A stretch of 64,000 bases of DNA, from positions 29,908-93,907 of the forward strand of contig NZ_DF968078.1 of NCBI RefSeq assembly GCF_001047135.2. Direction: 5' to 3'. Within the stretch, counting starts at the first letter, position 1; each line of letters opens with the position of its first letter. This document shows, piece by piece, positions 49,873 through 58,452 of this stretch. Source of the stretch: Fructobacillus tropaeoli (GTDB lineage: Bacteria > Bacillota > Bacilli > Lactobacillales > Lactobacillaceae). The translations under genes and the position numbers were made by a program. Below the pieces are notes generated by a model, which saw only the letters and a program-made list of their open reading frames with translations, had not been told where the DNA came from and made no database searches.

Positions 49873-51045
49873 TTATTTCATTGAGGCTTCCAAGAGGTTG
49901 CGGACGTCTGTCGTCGTCATCTTCACAAAGGCATTTTGATCCAAGTGATTAACTTGAACCGCACTCTTAGCCATGGCATCAAAGTCCTGGTCCGTCTCAA
50001 TGCCAACACCAGGCAATGTCGTTGGTACATCAAGACTAGCCAACCATTCCCGGGTCTTTGCGATTGTCTGGGTGGAAACAGTATCATCATCCCCCGTCAA
50101 GTCCCAGACATTCCGTCCCAAGGAAACAAAATAAGGCTTTGTCTCTTCTGAATAGATAAAGCCTAACCAGTGTGGCGTCAAAATTCCCAGGCCAACACCG
50201 TGAGTGATGTCATAATAGGCTGACAATTCGTGTTCGATTGGGTGCACTGACCATGAATTGACATTGCCTGTCCGTGGCAAGCCGTTCAAAGCCATGGTTG
50301 AGGCCCACATCAAATTAGCTCGAGCATCGTAGTTATCGGGTTCACGCAAGGCAACTGGCGCCCACTTAATCACAGTCCGCATAATCCCTTCAATCAAGCC
50401 ATTGCGAACATCGTTTTCGTAACCCTTTTGGTCAAAGTATTGTTCCGTCAAATGACTAAAGATATCAATTGATCCGGCTGCCGTTTGCCACTTTGAAACT
50501 GAGAACGTCAAACTTGGATCCAGGAAGGAAACGGCCGGTGTATTCGGACCAACGGTTCCCAACTTTTGTTTCGTTTCTGGGTTGGAAATCACAGAACCAG
50601 TGTTCATCTCAGTTCCGGTAGCCGCCAACGTTAAAATGTCGACAACGGGCAACTGGTCAATGGCAAAGCGCTTCTTGGAATCCAAAACCAAGTCCCAAGG
50701 GTCGCCGTCATAGAACTTGGCAGAAGCGATGACCTTTGAAGCATCGATAACAGACCCACCACCAACGGCTAAGATGACATCGATATCGTTGTCTTTCACT
50801 AATTTTTGTCCCTCACGGACTGAGGCAATCTTTGGATTGGGCTCAATCCCAGACAATTCTGTCACATCCAAACCTGCCAGCGCCTTGATCGCGCGTTCGT
50901 ACAGACCTGATTTTTTAATTGAACCACCCCCGTAGGTTACGAGCACCTTTTGACCAAATTGGGCAATAGCAGCCTGTAATTCAGTGTCCAAGCGATCTTT
51001 CCCGAAACGAATATCAGTTGTGTTCTTAAATGTAAAATTTTCCAT
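49873..51045 (-). CDS. Iron-containing alcohol dehydrogenase (YugJ/butanol-dehydrogenase type)
   Basis: The 390-residue group III alcohol dehydrogenase has LAVGGGSVIDASKVIA for dinucleotide binding and HPIEHELSAYYDITHGVGLGIL with the metal-binding His. The N-terminal FTFKNTTDIRFGKDRLDTEL is typical of the NADH-dependent butanol dehydrogenase / YugJ-YugK branch. It would reduce aldehydes to alcohols to regenerate NAD+, or act on short-chain diols; the substrate is not decided by sequence. AAAGGAG is well placed before ATG 51045. Confidence 0.88.
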   Translation of the reverse strand: MENFTFKNTTDIRFGKDRLDTELQAAIAQFGQKVLVTYGGGSIKKSGLYERAIKALAGLDVTELSGIEPNPKIASVREGQKLVKDNDIDVILAVGGGSVIDASKVIASAKFYDGDPWDLVLDSKKRFAIDQLPVVDILTLAATGTEMNTGSVISNPETKQKLGTVGPNTPAVSFLDPSLTFSVSKWQTAAGSIDIFSHLTEQYFDQKGYENDVRNGLIEGIMRTVIKWAPVALREPDNYDARANLMWASTMALNGLPRTGNVNSWSVHPIEHELSAYYDITHGVGLGILTPHWLGFIYSEETKPYFVSLGRNVWDLTGDDDTVSTQTIAKTREWLASLDVPTTLPGVGIETDQDFDAMAKSAVQVNHLDQNAFVKMTTTDVRNLLEASMK

Positions 51046-51245
51046 TTTTGACAGAACTCCTTTTTAAACATACAAGCAGACCATTTGTAATTTAAATAGC
51101 CTGTTTGCTCGACTTAAACCCTCTGAAAGGTTTGTGCATCCATTTTAGAGGAACAAAACCCATCTGTCAATTTTCCATATACCACTCTTGATCATTACGG
51201 CAGCGACGGGCAATTGGCCAGTAGTTAACAATAGCTGATTTTAAC

Positions 51246-51281
51246 AAAAAAGCTCGCTAACACTCAGTGATAGCGAGCTAA
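51246..51281 (-). terminator. Terminator of the tautomerase gene
   Basis: The stem AGCTCGCTA/TAGCGAGCT is followed on the minus strand by T6. Confidence 0.85.
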
Positions 51282-51286
51282 TTTTA

Positions 51287-51679
51287 TTAAAGGTCACCGT
51301 TCAAGAAATGATTCTTTCCCTCACCAAATGACCAGTCTTCAGCGTGGTTGCTGATAAAGGAGATAATGACATCTTCCCGGCGAACGCCGGCTTTATCAGC
51401 CAAGACGGCCACCAATGACTTCGTGAATTCCTTCTTGGCCTTCACTGGACGTGGCGTTGACAATACCGTAAAGAACAAAACCTTGTCTGAACGGTCATAG
51501 CCAAGACCAACATCTTGAAAATTAATTTCATAGTCTTCGTGTTGCGTCACGATTTGGAAACGGTCACGGTCTGGTAATGACAACGTTTCCTTGGCAACGT
51601 CAAAAGACAGTTGCATGATATTCTTAATTTCTGCGGGTTCGTACTGACCCTTAATCAAGTCAATTTTCATTAATGGCAT
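51287..51679 (-). CDS. Tautomerase-superfamily protein (4-oxalocrotonate tautomerase-like, long form)
   Basis: I chose ATG 51679, 8 nt from GAGGAG, because it puts Pro right after Met (MPLMKIDLIKGQY); Pro1 is the catalytic base of this superfamily. The in-frame ATG two codons upstream is too close to the ribosome site. The 130-residue length with two beta-alpha-beta halves fits the Tautomerase_2 type. The second half reads VLFFTVLSTPRPVKAKKEF...VRREDVIISF. The substrate is unknown. It stands alone. Confidence 0.8.
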   Translation of the reverse strand: MPLMKIDLIKGQYEPAEIKNIMQLSFDVAKETLSLPDRDRFQIVTQHEDYEINFQDVGLGYDRSDKVLFFTVLSTPRPVKAKKEFTKSLVAVLADKAGVRREDVIISFISNHAEDWSFGEGKNHFLNGDL

Positions 51680-51685
51680 GCGCAT

Positions 51686-51968
51686 TTCTCCTCATGTGGC
51701 TCTGCTAATAGACTAATCCTAGCATAAAAGCCCGGTAGGCACAATCGCGAGTGTGATGAACACTGACAAAGCTTACTGCGACGCTGACGACGGGCGGTTT
51801 TGCCCTACTCGCGCCTAGTAGACAGCAGGCATTCTCACACAGCATGCTGAGGGACCCCTCGTGCAGGCCGGTTGGCTTGCCTATCCAGCAATCAACTGAC
51901 ACAGCAAGATGCGGAGCCCTTCATGTAGTCCGCTTTACTCGCATAACTGGCAATCACAGCCAAAATCA
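51686..51968. other. G+C-rich gap of 283 bp with no convincing gene
   Basis: The stretch upstream of the tautomerase gene and downstream of thiM is less A+T rich than other gaps here. Short ORFs exist on both strands (about 65 codons) but lack ribosome sites and family features. No terminator with a T-run was found after thiM. It could be the remnant of a lost gene. Confidence 0.45.
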
Positions 51969-52760
51969 TCACTGGACTTGGTGCAGGTGAATTTGCCCTT
52001 GGAGCTTTTCATCCGTCAAGTTGCCCAACTGGTCGAGCATCTTGTTCAAGAAATCAGCAGGACCAGCGACACCTTCGGCCACCGCCAGTTCACCGGCAAC
52101 GGGTAGAGCAGCGGTCGCATAGGCCAAATCAGCCAAGTCCATGCTTTGACTAGCGAAAGCGCCCAACAAGCCGTCTAGCGCGTCCCCCATCCCAACATTG
52201 GTTGCCAATTGGCTAGCCGAGTTATCAATCTGGTAGACCGTCTGACCGTCTGAAACCAAGTCCTGAACACCGGTTGCGACCACCACGGCACCAAGCTTTT
52301 GAGCCGCCTTCTGAACGATTTCAACTGGGTCAGCCGTACCGCTACCAGCATCGATACCGTGGCTTTCCCATGCCACTTCAGCCAAAGTCGCGACCTCACC
52401 GAGGTTACCGCGCACGATGCTCACCTTGACTGATTCCAAGAGTTCCTTGGCCCGCTTTGACCGCAATGGCGTTGCACCAACGGCAACGGGATCAAAGACA
52501 ACGGGAAGGCCCAATTCGTTGGCCGTCTTCCCACTATTAATCATCACCTTTTGTGAATTTTCGGAAGTTGAGCCCAAATTCAAGGTTACAGCGTTGGCAA
52601 TTTTCGTCAAATCAGCAGCATCCAGCGGATCTTCGAGCATAATTGGTGAAGCGCCGATATAGGCAATGGCATTGGCCACCAATTGGGGGGTAACGCTATT
52701 GGCTACGTTCAAGACGATGGGCTGGTTCTGACGAACGGCAGTTAAGATTGTTTGACTCAT
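51969..52760 (-). CDS. thiM: Hydroxyethylthiazole kinase
   Basis: The 263-residue ribokinase-fold enzyme phosphorylates 4-methyl-5-(2-hydroxyethyl)thiazole for thiamin salvage. The start NVANSVTPQLVANAIAYIGASPIM matches the family (usually xxTNxVT...ANxxLAxGASPxM). GxAGKTxNE appears as NSGKTANELG and the catalytic GMGD motif as NVGMGDALDGLL. It is the last gene of tenA-thiD-thiE-thiM and overlaps thiE by 4 bp. The two products HMP-PP (ThiD) and thiazole-P (ThiM) are joined by ThiE. Confidence 0.93.
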   Translation of the reverse strand: MSQTILTAVRQNQPIVLNVANSVTPQLVANAIAYIGASPIMLEDPLDAADLTKIANAVTLNLGSTSENSQKVMINSGKTANELGLPVVFDPVAVGATPLRSKRAKELLESVKVSIVRGNLGEVATLAEVAWESHGIDAGSGTADPVEIVQKAAQKLGAVVVATGVQDLVSDGQTVYQIDNSASQLATNVGMGDALDGLLGAFASQSMDLADLAYATAALPVAGELAVAEGVAGPADFLNKMLDQLGNLTDEKLQGQIHLHQVQ

Positions 52761-53404
52761 TTTGTCACTCCTCGTAATTTCTGAACACTTCGTTGAATAT
52801 CATCGCTAGCGGTAATAGCCGAAATCACGGCAACACCGGCAATCGGTAACTCTGCTAATTCCTGGCAGTTCTCTTCATGGATACCACCAATGGCCACAAC
52901 TGGCAGCGGACTCTTTGACGCAACCGCCAAGACACCGTCTGGCCGAATGGCCTCCTTGACCTTTTCCTTACTGGTCGTTGCAAAGGCCGGTCCAACACCC
53001 AAGTAGTCAACGACTGCCAAATCAGCTTCACTGGCAGCCAGCTCCTTCAAGTCGTGGACGGATAGACCAAGCAGTAAATCAGGGGCGACTTCATGGATTG
53101 CTCGCACCGGTGTATCGCCTTGACCAACATGCAGGCCATCCGCTTGAATGGCCAGTGCCAAAGGCAGGTCGTCATCGACATACAAAGGCACGTTAGCCGC
53201 TTTCGTAATGTTCCTGATTTTCTGGCCCAACGCCACCTTTTCCGCTTGGTTCAACTTCGAGTGGTCCTTTTCACGGTACTGGACAGCCGTTACGCCGGCG
53301 TCACAGGCCTCTTGAACCACACGGATCACTTCGTTTGGATCGTCATTGACGTTTTGGCTCCCCACAACGAGATAAACCGTTAATGATGCAGGATCAAAAT
53401 TCAT
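52757..53404 (-). CDS. thiE: Thiamin-phosphate synthase
   Basis: The 215-residue TIM barrel joins HMP-PP and thiazole phosphate to thiamin phosphate. Motifs are QYREKDHSKLNQ (pyrophosphate and HMP pocket), YVDDDLPLALAIQADGLHVGQGD and DYLGVGPAFATTSK. I chose ATG 53404, with GGGAGAA upstream; a longer in-frame start exists but overlaps the end of thiD. It lies 13 bp after thiD and overlaps thiM by 4 bp. Confidence 0.93.
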   Translation of the reverse strand: MNFDPASLTVYLVVGSQNVNDDPNEVIRVVQEACDAGVTAVQYREKDHSKLNQAEKVALGQKIRNITKAANVPLYVDDDLPLALAIQADGLHVGQGDTPVRAIHEVAPDLLLGLSVHDLKELAASEADLAVVDYLGVGPAFATTSKEKVKEAIRPDGVLAVASKSPLPVVAIGGIHEENCQELAELPIAGVAVISAITASDDIQRSVQKLRGVTK

Positions 53405-53417
53405 TATCTTCTCCCTC

Positions 53418-54236
53418 TTAATCTTCTGGATTCGACCACTGTCCATGGTTCAAAGGACCATGACCGTGACCGATAACTAGCGGCTGCCCGATAATGGTAT
53501 TCATATAACGGTGGCCCTTTTCAATTGCTTCTCGCAGAGAATTACCTTGGGCCAAAAAGGACGTAATCGCAGCCGAGAGGGTGTCCCCCGTCCCGTGCTT
53601 GCTTGACGTTTCAACCTTTTGTCCTTCTAGCCAGAAGCCTTCTTCGTTTTCCAATAAGACATAATCATAAATCACAGGACCTTCCCCATGACCACCCTTG
53701 ACGATGACGTTTGGAACGCCCAAGGCCTGAATCTTTTGACCAGCAGTGGTGACCATGTCATCGCGGTTACTGATTTTCATATCGGCTAAAAGTTCGGCCT
53801 CGGGGAGGTTTGGTGTCACCAGTGTGGCTAATGGCAGCAAGTGATTCTTCAAGGCCGCAATTCCGGCTGGGTCGAGCAAGGTTGCCCCACCCTTGGCGAC
53901 CATCACGGGGTCGACCACAAAGTTCTTTTGTTGGTAGTGACGGATGTTTTTTGCCACCTGGAGGACGCGAGCTTCGTCGAAGAGCGCCCCCGTTTTGGCT
54001 GCACGGACATCAAAGTCGGCCATCACTGAGGCAAACTGTTGGTCAATCACGGCCAAATCAGTTGGATAAGCGCCCTGCACACCTAGTGTGTTTTGTGCAG
54101 TTAACCCAGCCACCACGACCGTTGAATAAGTCTTGCAAGCCTGCATGGTCTTGATATCAGCCTGCATACCGGCACCACCACCGGAATCAGAACCGGCAAT
54201 GGTCAATGCTGTCGGATATTGGTTTGGATCAATCAT
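53418..54236 (-). CDS. thiD: HMP/HMP-P kinase
   Basis: The 272-residue ribokinase-fold enzyme makes HMP-PP for thiamin synthesis. AGSDSGGGAGMQADIKTMQ is the hallmark substrate loop. VDPVMVAKGG and KHGTGDTLSAAI carry the ATP site and catalytic Asp. It overlaps tenA by 4 bp. With no thiC in this window, HMP probably comes from salvage through TenA or uptake. Confidence 0.94.
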   Translation of the reverse strand: MIDPNQYPTALTIAGSDSGGGAGMQADIKTMQACKTYSTVVVAGLTAQNTLGVQGAYPTDLAVIDQQFASVMADFDVRAAKTGALFDEARVLQVAKNIRHYQQKNFVVDPVMVAKGGATLLDPAGIAALKNHLLPLATLVTPNLPEAELLADMKISNRDDMVTTAGQKIQALGVPNVIVKGGHGEGPVIYDYVLLENEEGFWLEGQKVETSSKHGTGDTLSAAITSFLAQGNSLREAIEKGHRYMNTIIGQPLVIGHGHGPLNHGQWSNPED

Positions 54237-54889
54237 TTTGTTGCCTCCATTCCCTGCAGGAAGAATTGATTTTCATACTTTGTTGATTGGATAAAGGCAA
54301 CTAAGGCCTCTTCTTGCACCTCAGGACTCACTTGTTCAGCCGTCTGATTAACCAAAGCTAACATTGGTCGCGTCAAGCCCTTATCAATCCCACGGTAATA
54401 GCCCACCCATGGCATAAATGGGTTATCTGGCTTAATGAGACCATCCCGAATTAACAAATCAGCCAAGTAGGCATAGTCATAAGGGCAGGCAGCCAAGGCA
54501 ACCAAACCGATAAACGGATCCTTTTCAACTGATTTGGCCATGTGGTTAACGTACTGATCCGTGACCGTTGAATTTGGGTACTTGCCTTCTTGGATGCTCT
54601 TATCATCGGTTTGAGCCAAATCCAGTAAAATCTTGTGCGCGGCATATTCGCGGTCATCGTCGGCCACTTCGGCATCAATTGTTTGTCCGGTTAATGTCTG
54701 GCAAACCTGCTCATACAGTGGCAAATAATGCCCCAGGTAACGATAATCTTGTTGCACGTAATAGAGTAGCGCCTCAGGATTAACTTCCCCAGCAATCATT
54801 GTTTGGATAAAGGGATTGGCATAAAAATCAGCCTTGTGTTCTTCCATCACTTGCATAAAGCGGTCGGAAAACGGCAGCGTCTTCGTCAT
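54233..54889 (-). CDS. tenA: Aminopyrimidine aminohydrolase (thiaminase II)
   Basis: The 218-residue helical enzyme hydrolyses aminopyrimidine breakdown products of thiamin to HMP. C135 in AACPYDYAYL is the catalytic Cys. YYVQQDYRYL and the C-terminal KYENQFF segment are typical. GAGGAG precedes ATG 54889. It is the first gene after the riboswitch, so the operon is a salvage pathway from degraded thiamin. Confidence 0.93.
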   Translation of the reverse strand: MTKTLPFSDRFMQVMEEHKADFYANPFIQTMIAGEVNPEALLYYVQQDYRYLGHYLPLYEQVCQTLTGQTIDAEVADDDREYAAHKILLDLAQTDDKSIQEGKYPNSTVTDQYVNHMAKSVEKDPFIGLVALAACPYDYAYLADLLIRDGLIKPDNPFMPWVGYYRGIDKGLTRPMLALVNQTAEQVSPEVQEEALVAFIQSTKYENQFFLQGMEATK

Positions 54890-54956
54890 TTTTTCTCCTC
54901 AATCATCAACTTTATTTTGGCAAACTGTGGTGTTGGCAGCCGCCAATTAGACAAAA

Positions 54957-54989
54957 TAAAAAAGCCCTCAGCCTGAGCTGAGGACTTCT
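54957..54989 (-). terminator. Riboswitch-controlled terminator upstream of tenA
   Basis: The stem AGTCCTCAGC/GCTGAGGGCT followed by T6 on the minus strand lies between the aptamer and tenA. It ends transcription when TPP is bound. Confidence 0.87.
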
Positions 54990-55040
54990 GGCCTGTTGAC
55001 GATTACCGAACATGGGCAATGTCTTTAGGATTTCAATCCG

Positions 55041-55118
55041 TTTTTCGAAGTTTCCTGCGACCGTGCTAGCGGCATCAGGTTCAATGGGTATAATCTCAGC
55101 TCAGGGCACCCCAACTTT
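55041..55118 (-). promoter_or_regulatory. TPP riboswitch (THI element) of the thiamin-salvage operon
   Basis: On the minus strand the aptamer shows GGGGTGCCC, CTGAGAT, then ACCCATTGAACCTGAT and the GCTAGCAC...CGCAGG part. These are the conserved THI-box core. The promoter -10 is TATACT (55134-55139). A terminator follows downstream, so control is by transcription attenuation. Confidence 0.96.
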
Positions 55119-55140
55119 ATTTATCACACAAGCAGTATAG

Positions 55141-55160
55141 CACGGAAATTAGAATCCGTG
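55141..55160. promoter_or_regulatory. Palindrome at the thi promoter
   Basis: CACGGA-AATTAGAA-TCCGTG is a perfect 6-bp inverted repeat. Its distal arm overlaps the weak -35 region of the tenA promoter. It may be an extra operator on top of the riboswitch. The divergent MarR gene is a candidate regulator, though its own palindrome differs. Confidence 0.4.
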
Positions 55161-55213
55161 TGAAAAAACTTCTTCGAGGGAGCTTGCCACCCGCTGCGAA
55201 ATCAGTTATATTA

Positions 55214-55225
55214 TAAGTATACTTA
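55214..55225. promoter_or_regulatory. Putative MarR operator
   Basis: TAAGTATACTTA is a perfect 12-bp palindrome over the likely -10 region of the marR gene, 32 bp before its start. An autoregulatory site is likely. Confidence 0.5.
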
Positions 55226-55256
55226 CAGATTAATTCTAATACCAAGGAGGTTCCCC

Positions 55257-55715
55257 ATGAGCCCTGTCAAAACCGTTTCACTCACTCGCTACATGGATTC
55301 AACCAATCAGAAGTTTTTCAACTTATATACTGACTGGTTCCGCCAAATGAAATACCGTCTTCGTGAGCTTGACTTGACCCACCCCCAATTCCAAATTTTG
55401 GCCACCGTTCATGTCCTGAGTTTACAAAATACCGAGATTACGCAAATTATGGTGGCCAAGGCAGCGGACGTTGATGCCATGACCGCTTCGGCCATTATCA
55501 CCAAACTGAGTCGTGAAGATCTTTTGGACCGCTACCCAGGTAAGAAGAACCCACGCTCAAAAGCCCTCTCCTTAACTCAGGCTGGCGAGGAAAAACTGCA
55601 ACAAGCATTAGACATCGTCAATCAATTTGACCAAGACCTCTGGAGTCAATTTGATGCCGCTTTGCCAGAAAGTATTGACCAGGCTCAAGCAGTCGTCAAA
55701 ACCCACCACTTCTAA
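55257..55715 (+). CDS. MarR-family transcriptional regulator
   Basis: The 152-residue protein has a winged helix: THPQFQILATVHVL, then ITQIMVAKAADVDAMTASAIITKLSREDLLDRYPGKKN with the wing Arg and Lys, between dimerising helices. AAGGAGG precedes ATG 55257. No transporter or enzyme gene follows, so its targets are probably elsewhere or the divergent thi operon. The ligand is unknown. Confidence 0.85.
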   Translation: MSPVKTVSLTRYMDSTNQKFFNLYTDWFRQMKYRLRELDLTHPQFQILATVHVLSLQNTEITQIMVAKAADVDAMTASAIITKLSREDLLDRYPGKKNPRSKALSLTQAGEEKLQQALDIVNQFDQDLWSQFDAALPESIDQAQAVVKTHHF

Positions 55716-55741
55716 GATTGTCGAAGCATCGCATCACAAAG

Positions 55742-55788
55742 AAAAAAGAGCCGAGCATACAGCCATTGTATCCTCGACTCTTTTTTTC
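55742..55788. terminator. Bidirectional terminator after the marR gene
   Basis: The stem AAAAGAGCCGAGCATACA/TGTATCCTCGACTCTTTT, with two mismatches, has T7 on the plus strand and T-rich sequence on the minus strand. Confidence 0.85.
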
Positions 55789-55923
55789 TTTGGCCCAAAA
55801 ATCAACGCAGTTTCACCACTTAATTGCAGTTAGCCATCTGCAAGTAATAGTGGCTCAGACGCCCGCAAGCAAGACGGCTCGCGCCTCTTTTTGTTCCCTA
55901 AATTTTGCAACGAATGCACCGTT

Positions 55924-57174
55924 CTAACCAAGTGATTGGTACCAATCAAAGATGGATTTGACCTCCTCCATTGGCAAGTAGCGAGCAGTCAAAACCTTCG
56001 TACTGGTATCAGTTCGGACCACCACGGCAAGGTGGGCTCGCTGATTACGACGAGCTAGCCACCAACTCTGCTTAATGGACAACGACTGAATCTTATCCCA
56101 GGCAATGTAGGTCGTAATCGTTTCGTAGTTCTTCGCCGTTTTCAAAACGAGAACCTGGCCGTTAACCACTTGGGCGGTTGTCGCCTTCCCCTTATACCAG
56201 CCAGCACCGGCAACGAAGGCCAGCACAAGCAAAACCAGCAAAACAACGAACGGCAACCGTTGGAAAACATAGATCAGGACGGCGGCGACAGGTAAGGTCC
56301 AAAAAAGGCCGTTACGGATCATTGTCAAAATCTGATAGGTTAAGCTACTGGTCTTTTTGATTGTCTTGCTTGGAAAATTAGGCAACCACTGTGACAAGTA
56401 GTGGTCAACAGCTCCTGATTTTACCATTGGAATCAAAGTCGGTACGTTTTTAGAAACCTTATCTTCGCCATTTTCGTCGGTAATTAACCGTGTCTTGACC
56501 GTCGCCAAGCTCAGTGCCTGCCGAAAAATATTTTGGCGGACCTCAACCGTTTGCATCCGGTTAATCGACAGATGCATCGTTTGTCGTTCGAAAAGTCCCC
56601 GAGCAATCGTTAAATGACCAGCATCATGGTGAACTTCAAAGCCAAAGTACAAAATCACCGTTCGCAAAACATTAAAAGCAATCACGATTAAGACAAACAG
56701 AACCATCAGCAAGACGATCACCAGTGCGCCCAGACCCAGAACATGATTGGTAAATTCCTGCTCAAGCCAATGGCTGACTACCCCTTGCTGGTCTAAGTGA
56801 ACGAACCCACCCAAAAATATAAAGAATTGAAAGATGACTTCAGGCGTCGTCACGGCATAGGTAATCAAGGATAGAACAGAAGCCCGATAAGAATCAGCAG
56901 AAAGCCTGCTAGAACCATTTGACCGCAACGAGCTTGTTTGAGTGGCGGTTTTCGGGTCATTCTCAACATCAAACGACTGCCCCTGCGGGTCTTCCTTGTC
57001 CACTAACTCGTCTTGTTCCTTTGTCGCTGGTCCTTCATTCTGCGCCTGAACTTTTGCGCGTTCAATCAAGGTAACCAGACTAGTCGTTTCATCCTGTCGC
57101 TTTTGCTCAAGAACAAGCGCCACCCAGGTTGGTACAACGGAGAGTGAAATCTGATTTTGCTTGGCTCCCCTCCC
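55924..57174 (-). pseudogene. YdbT-like gene: 3' open frame
   Basis: About 415 codons remain open after the G-run. They hold the second and third bPH domains and two membrane-helix pairs, with a Gln/Glu-rich insert (KVQAQNEGPATKEQDELVDK). It has no ribosome site of its own. Confidence 0.65.
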
Positions 57175-57440
57175 CCCCAGAATCAACGGCGATCTCCTCC
57201 AAATGAAATGGTTGTAGGAAAAACCATTGCTTCCGGTCGATATTTTGAATTTTATGATAAGGCAAGTGGCGCACCTGCCGTTCCAGCACACCCGACCGGT
57301 AAATCAGTTCGCTATCCGTGAGTTCATAGGTCTTCATCCAGAAGCTTAAAATGGACCAGATCAACAGTGCTAGGAAAAGCAAGACCCATTCCCACCAAGA
57401 TATACCAGACCTTTTTAATCGTTGCTGGTAATGCTTGCAT
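55924..57440 (-). pseudogene. YdbT-like membrane protein with bPH_2 domains, two frameshifts
   Basis: The gene starts at ATG 57440 (MQALPATIKKVWYILVG, GGGAGAG upstream). An extra base near 57393 shifts the frame before LLFLALLIWSILSFW. A run of seven G (window C7, 57172-57178) shifts it again after EEIAVDSGG. With one G fewer it reads on as RGAKQNQISLSVVPTW. The rest is open to 55924. The combined protein is about 500 residues with paired membrane helices and bacterial PH domains (YRSGVLERQVRHLPYHKIQNID; FEVHHDAGHLTIARGLFERQ). This fits B. subtilis YdbT, whose function is linked to membrane stress. Its usual YdbS partner is not next to it. Confidence 0.8.
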
Positions 57441-57463
57441 CGTTCTCTCCCTCTCTCATAAAA

Positions 57464-57502
57464 AAAATGGGGCTAAGAAGTAGTTTGGCTTCTTGGTCCC
57501 AA
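57464..57502 (-). terminator. Terminator of proC
   Basis: The imperfect stem GGGACCAAGAAG/CTTCTTAGCCCC is followed on the minus strand by T8. Confidence 0.75.
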
Positions 57503-57535
57503 GTTATCGTTCACTCATTTAAAAAGTCTGAGCTT

Positions 57536-58297
57536 TTAATCACCGGCAGCTGCCAAAATGGCGGCATGCACTGCCCCACGGAAGCCGTACTGGTCCAAGG
57601 CTAAGACTCCCTTGATCGTTGTGCCCCCAGGCGATGTAATCTGCCCCTTCAAGTCACCAGCGGACAAATCAGACTGTCGTGCCAATTGCGCCGTCCCGGC
57701 AACCACTGAGGCCACCATCTGGGCCGCTTGCTTTCGGTCCATGCCCTTGGCAACAGCTGCGTCTTCCATGGCATCCATCAAGACATCGATAAAGGCTGGT
57801 GAGCAGCCACCGATGGTCCCGGCGATGGCCAATTGGTCTTCCTTCACAACCAAGACATCCCCCAATGATTCCAAGACATCATGGACCACCTGATCGTTTT
57901 GGCCAGTCACGGATTCATCGGCTGCCAAAGCAATCGTCCCGGCCTGAACCGCAACCGGAATATTTGGAATAAAAGTTGTGACCGGGTTCTTTGGGGCTGC
58001 CGCCCGTAAATCAGCGTTTTGCACGCTGGCAGCTGCAGAAAGAACAATGACCTTTTCAGAAAGACCAGCAGCAACGATTTTTGCCAAGACTGCCGTTACC
58101 AGCTTAGCTGGAACCGTCAACATCATCACATCAAAGTCTGCCTTCACCAGGTCCTCATATGTGTTCACCGCTGAGATCTGCAAAGCTGCCGCCTTTTTGA
58201 CATTTGATGAATACCCCAAGACTGTGTGTCCACCTAATTTTAGTCCTTGAACAAGGGCTGTTCCCATGTGTCCAAGACCAACAACTGCAATTTTCAT
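57536..58297 (-). CDS. proC: Pyrroline-5-carboxylate reductase
   Basis: The 253-residue NAD(P)H enzyme makes proline from pyrroline-5-carboxylate. The N-terminus MKIAVVGLGHMGTALVQGL is the Rossmann loop. The C-terminal ITSPGGTTIKGVLAL is the family signature. I chose ATG 58297 because AGGAG lies 8 nt upstream; a longer in-frame start has no support. It stands alone, with no proA or proB nearby. Confidence 0.93.
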   Translation of the reverse strand: MKIAVVGLGHMGTALVQGLKLGGHTVLGYSSNVKKAAALQISAVNTYEDLVKADFDVMMLTVPAKLVTAVLAKIVAAGLSEKVIVLSAAASVQNADLRAAAPKNPVTTFIPNIPVAVQAGTIALAADESVTGQNDQVVHDVLESLGDVLVVKEDQLAIAGTIGGCSPAFIDVLMDAMEDAAVAKGMDRKQAAQMVASVVAGTAQLARQSDLSAGDLKGQITSPGGTTIKGVLALDQYGFRGAVHAAILAAAGD

Positions 58298-58391
58298 AAA
58301 TCCTACTCCTTTAATCACGCTTGCCCTCATTTTATCATTTTATCACAGTTCTAACCTCGCCTTCTGACAAATCAGTCGGCTTTTAGCAATC

Positions 58392-58430
58392 AAAAAATGC
58401 CCCGTCCCTGTTGACACAAGGACGAAGCAC
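58392..58430 (-). terminator. Terminator of the amino-acid permease gene
   Basis: The stem TGCTTCGTCCTTGTG/...GGGACGGGGCA with mismatches is followed on the minus strand by T6. Confidence 0.78.
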
Positions 58431-58452
58431 AAACTGATTTTGATAGTTTGGC

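Noticed and set aside
51705..51902. 65-codon minus-strand ORF in the gap after thiM
   Set aside because: It has no ribosome site and an odd composition, and it is not recognisable as a family.
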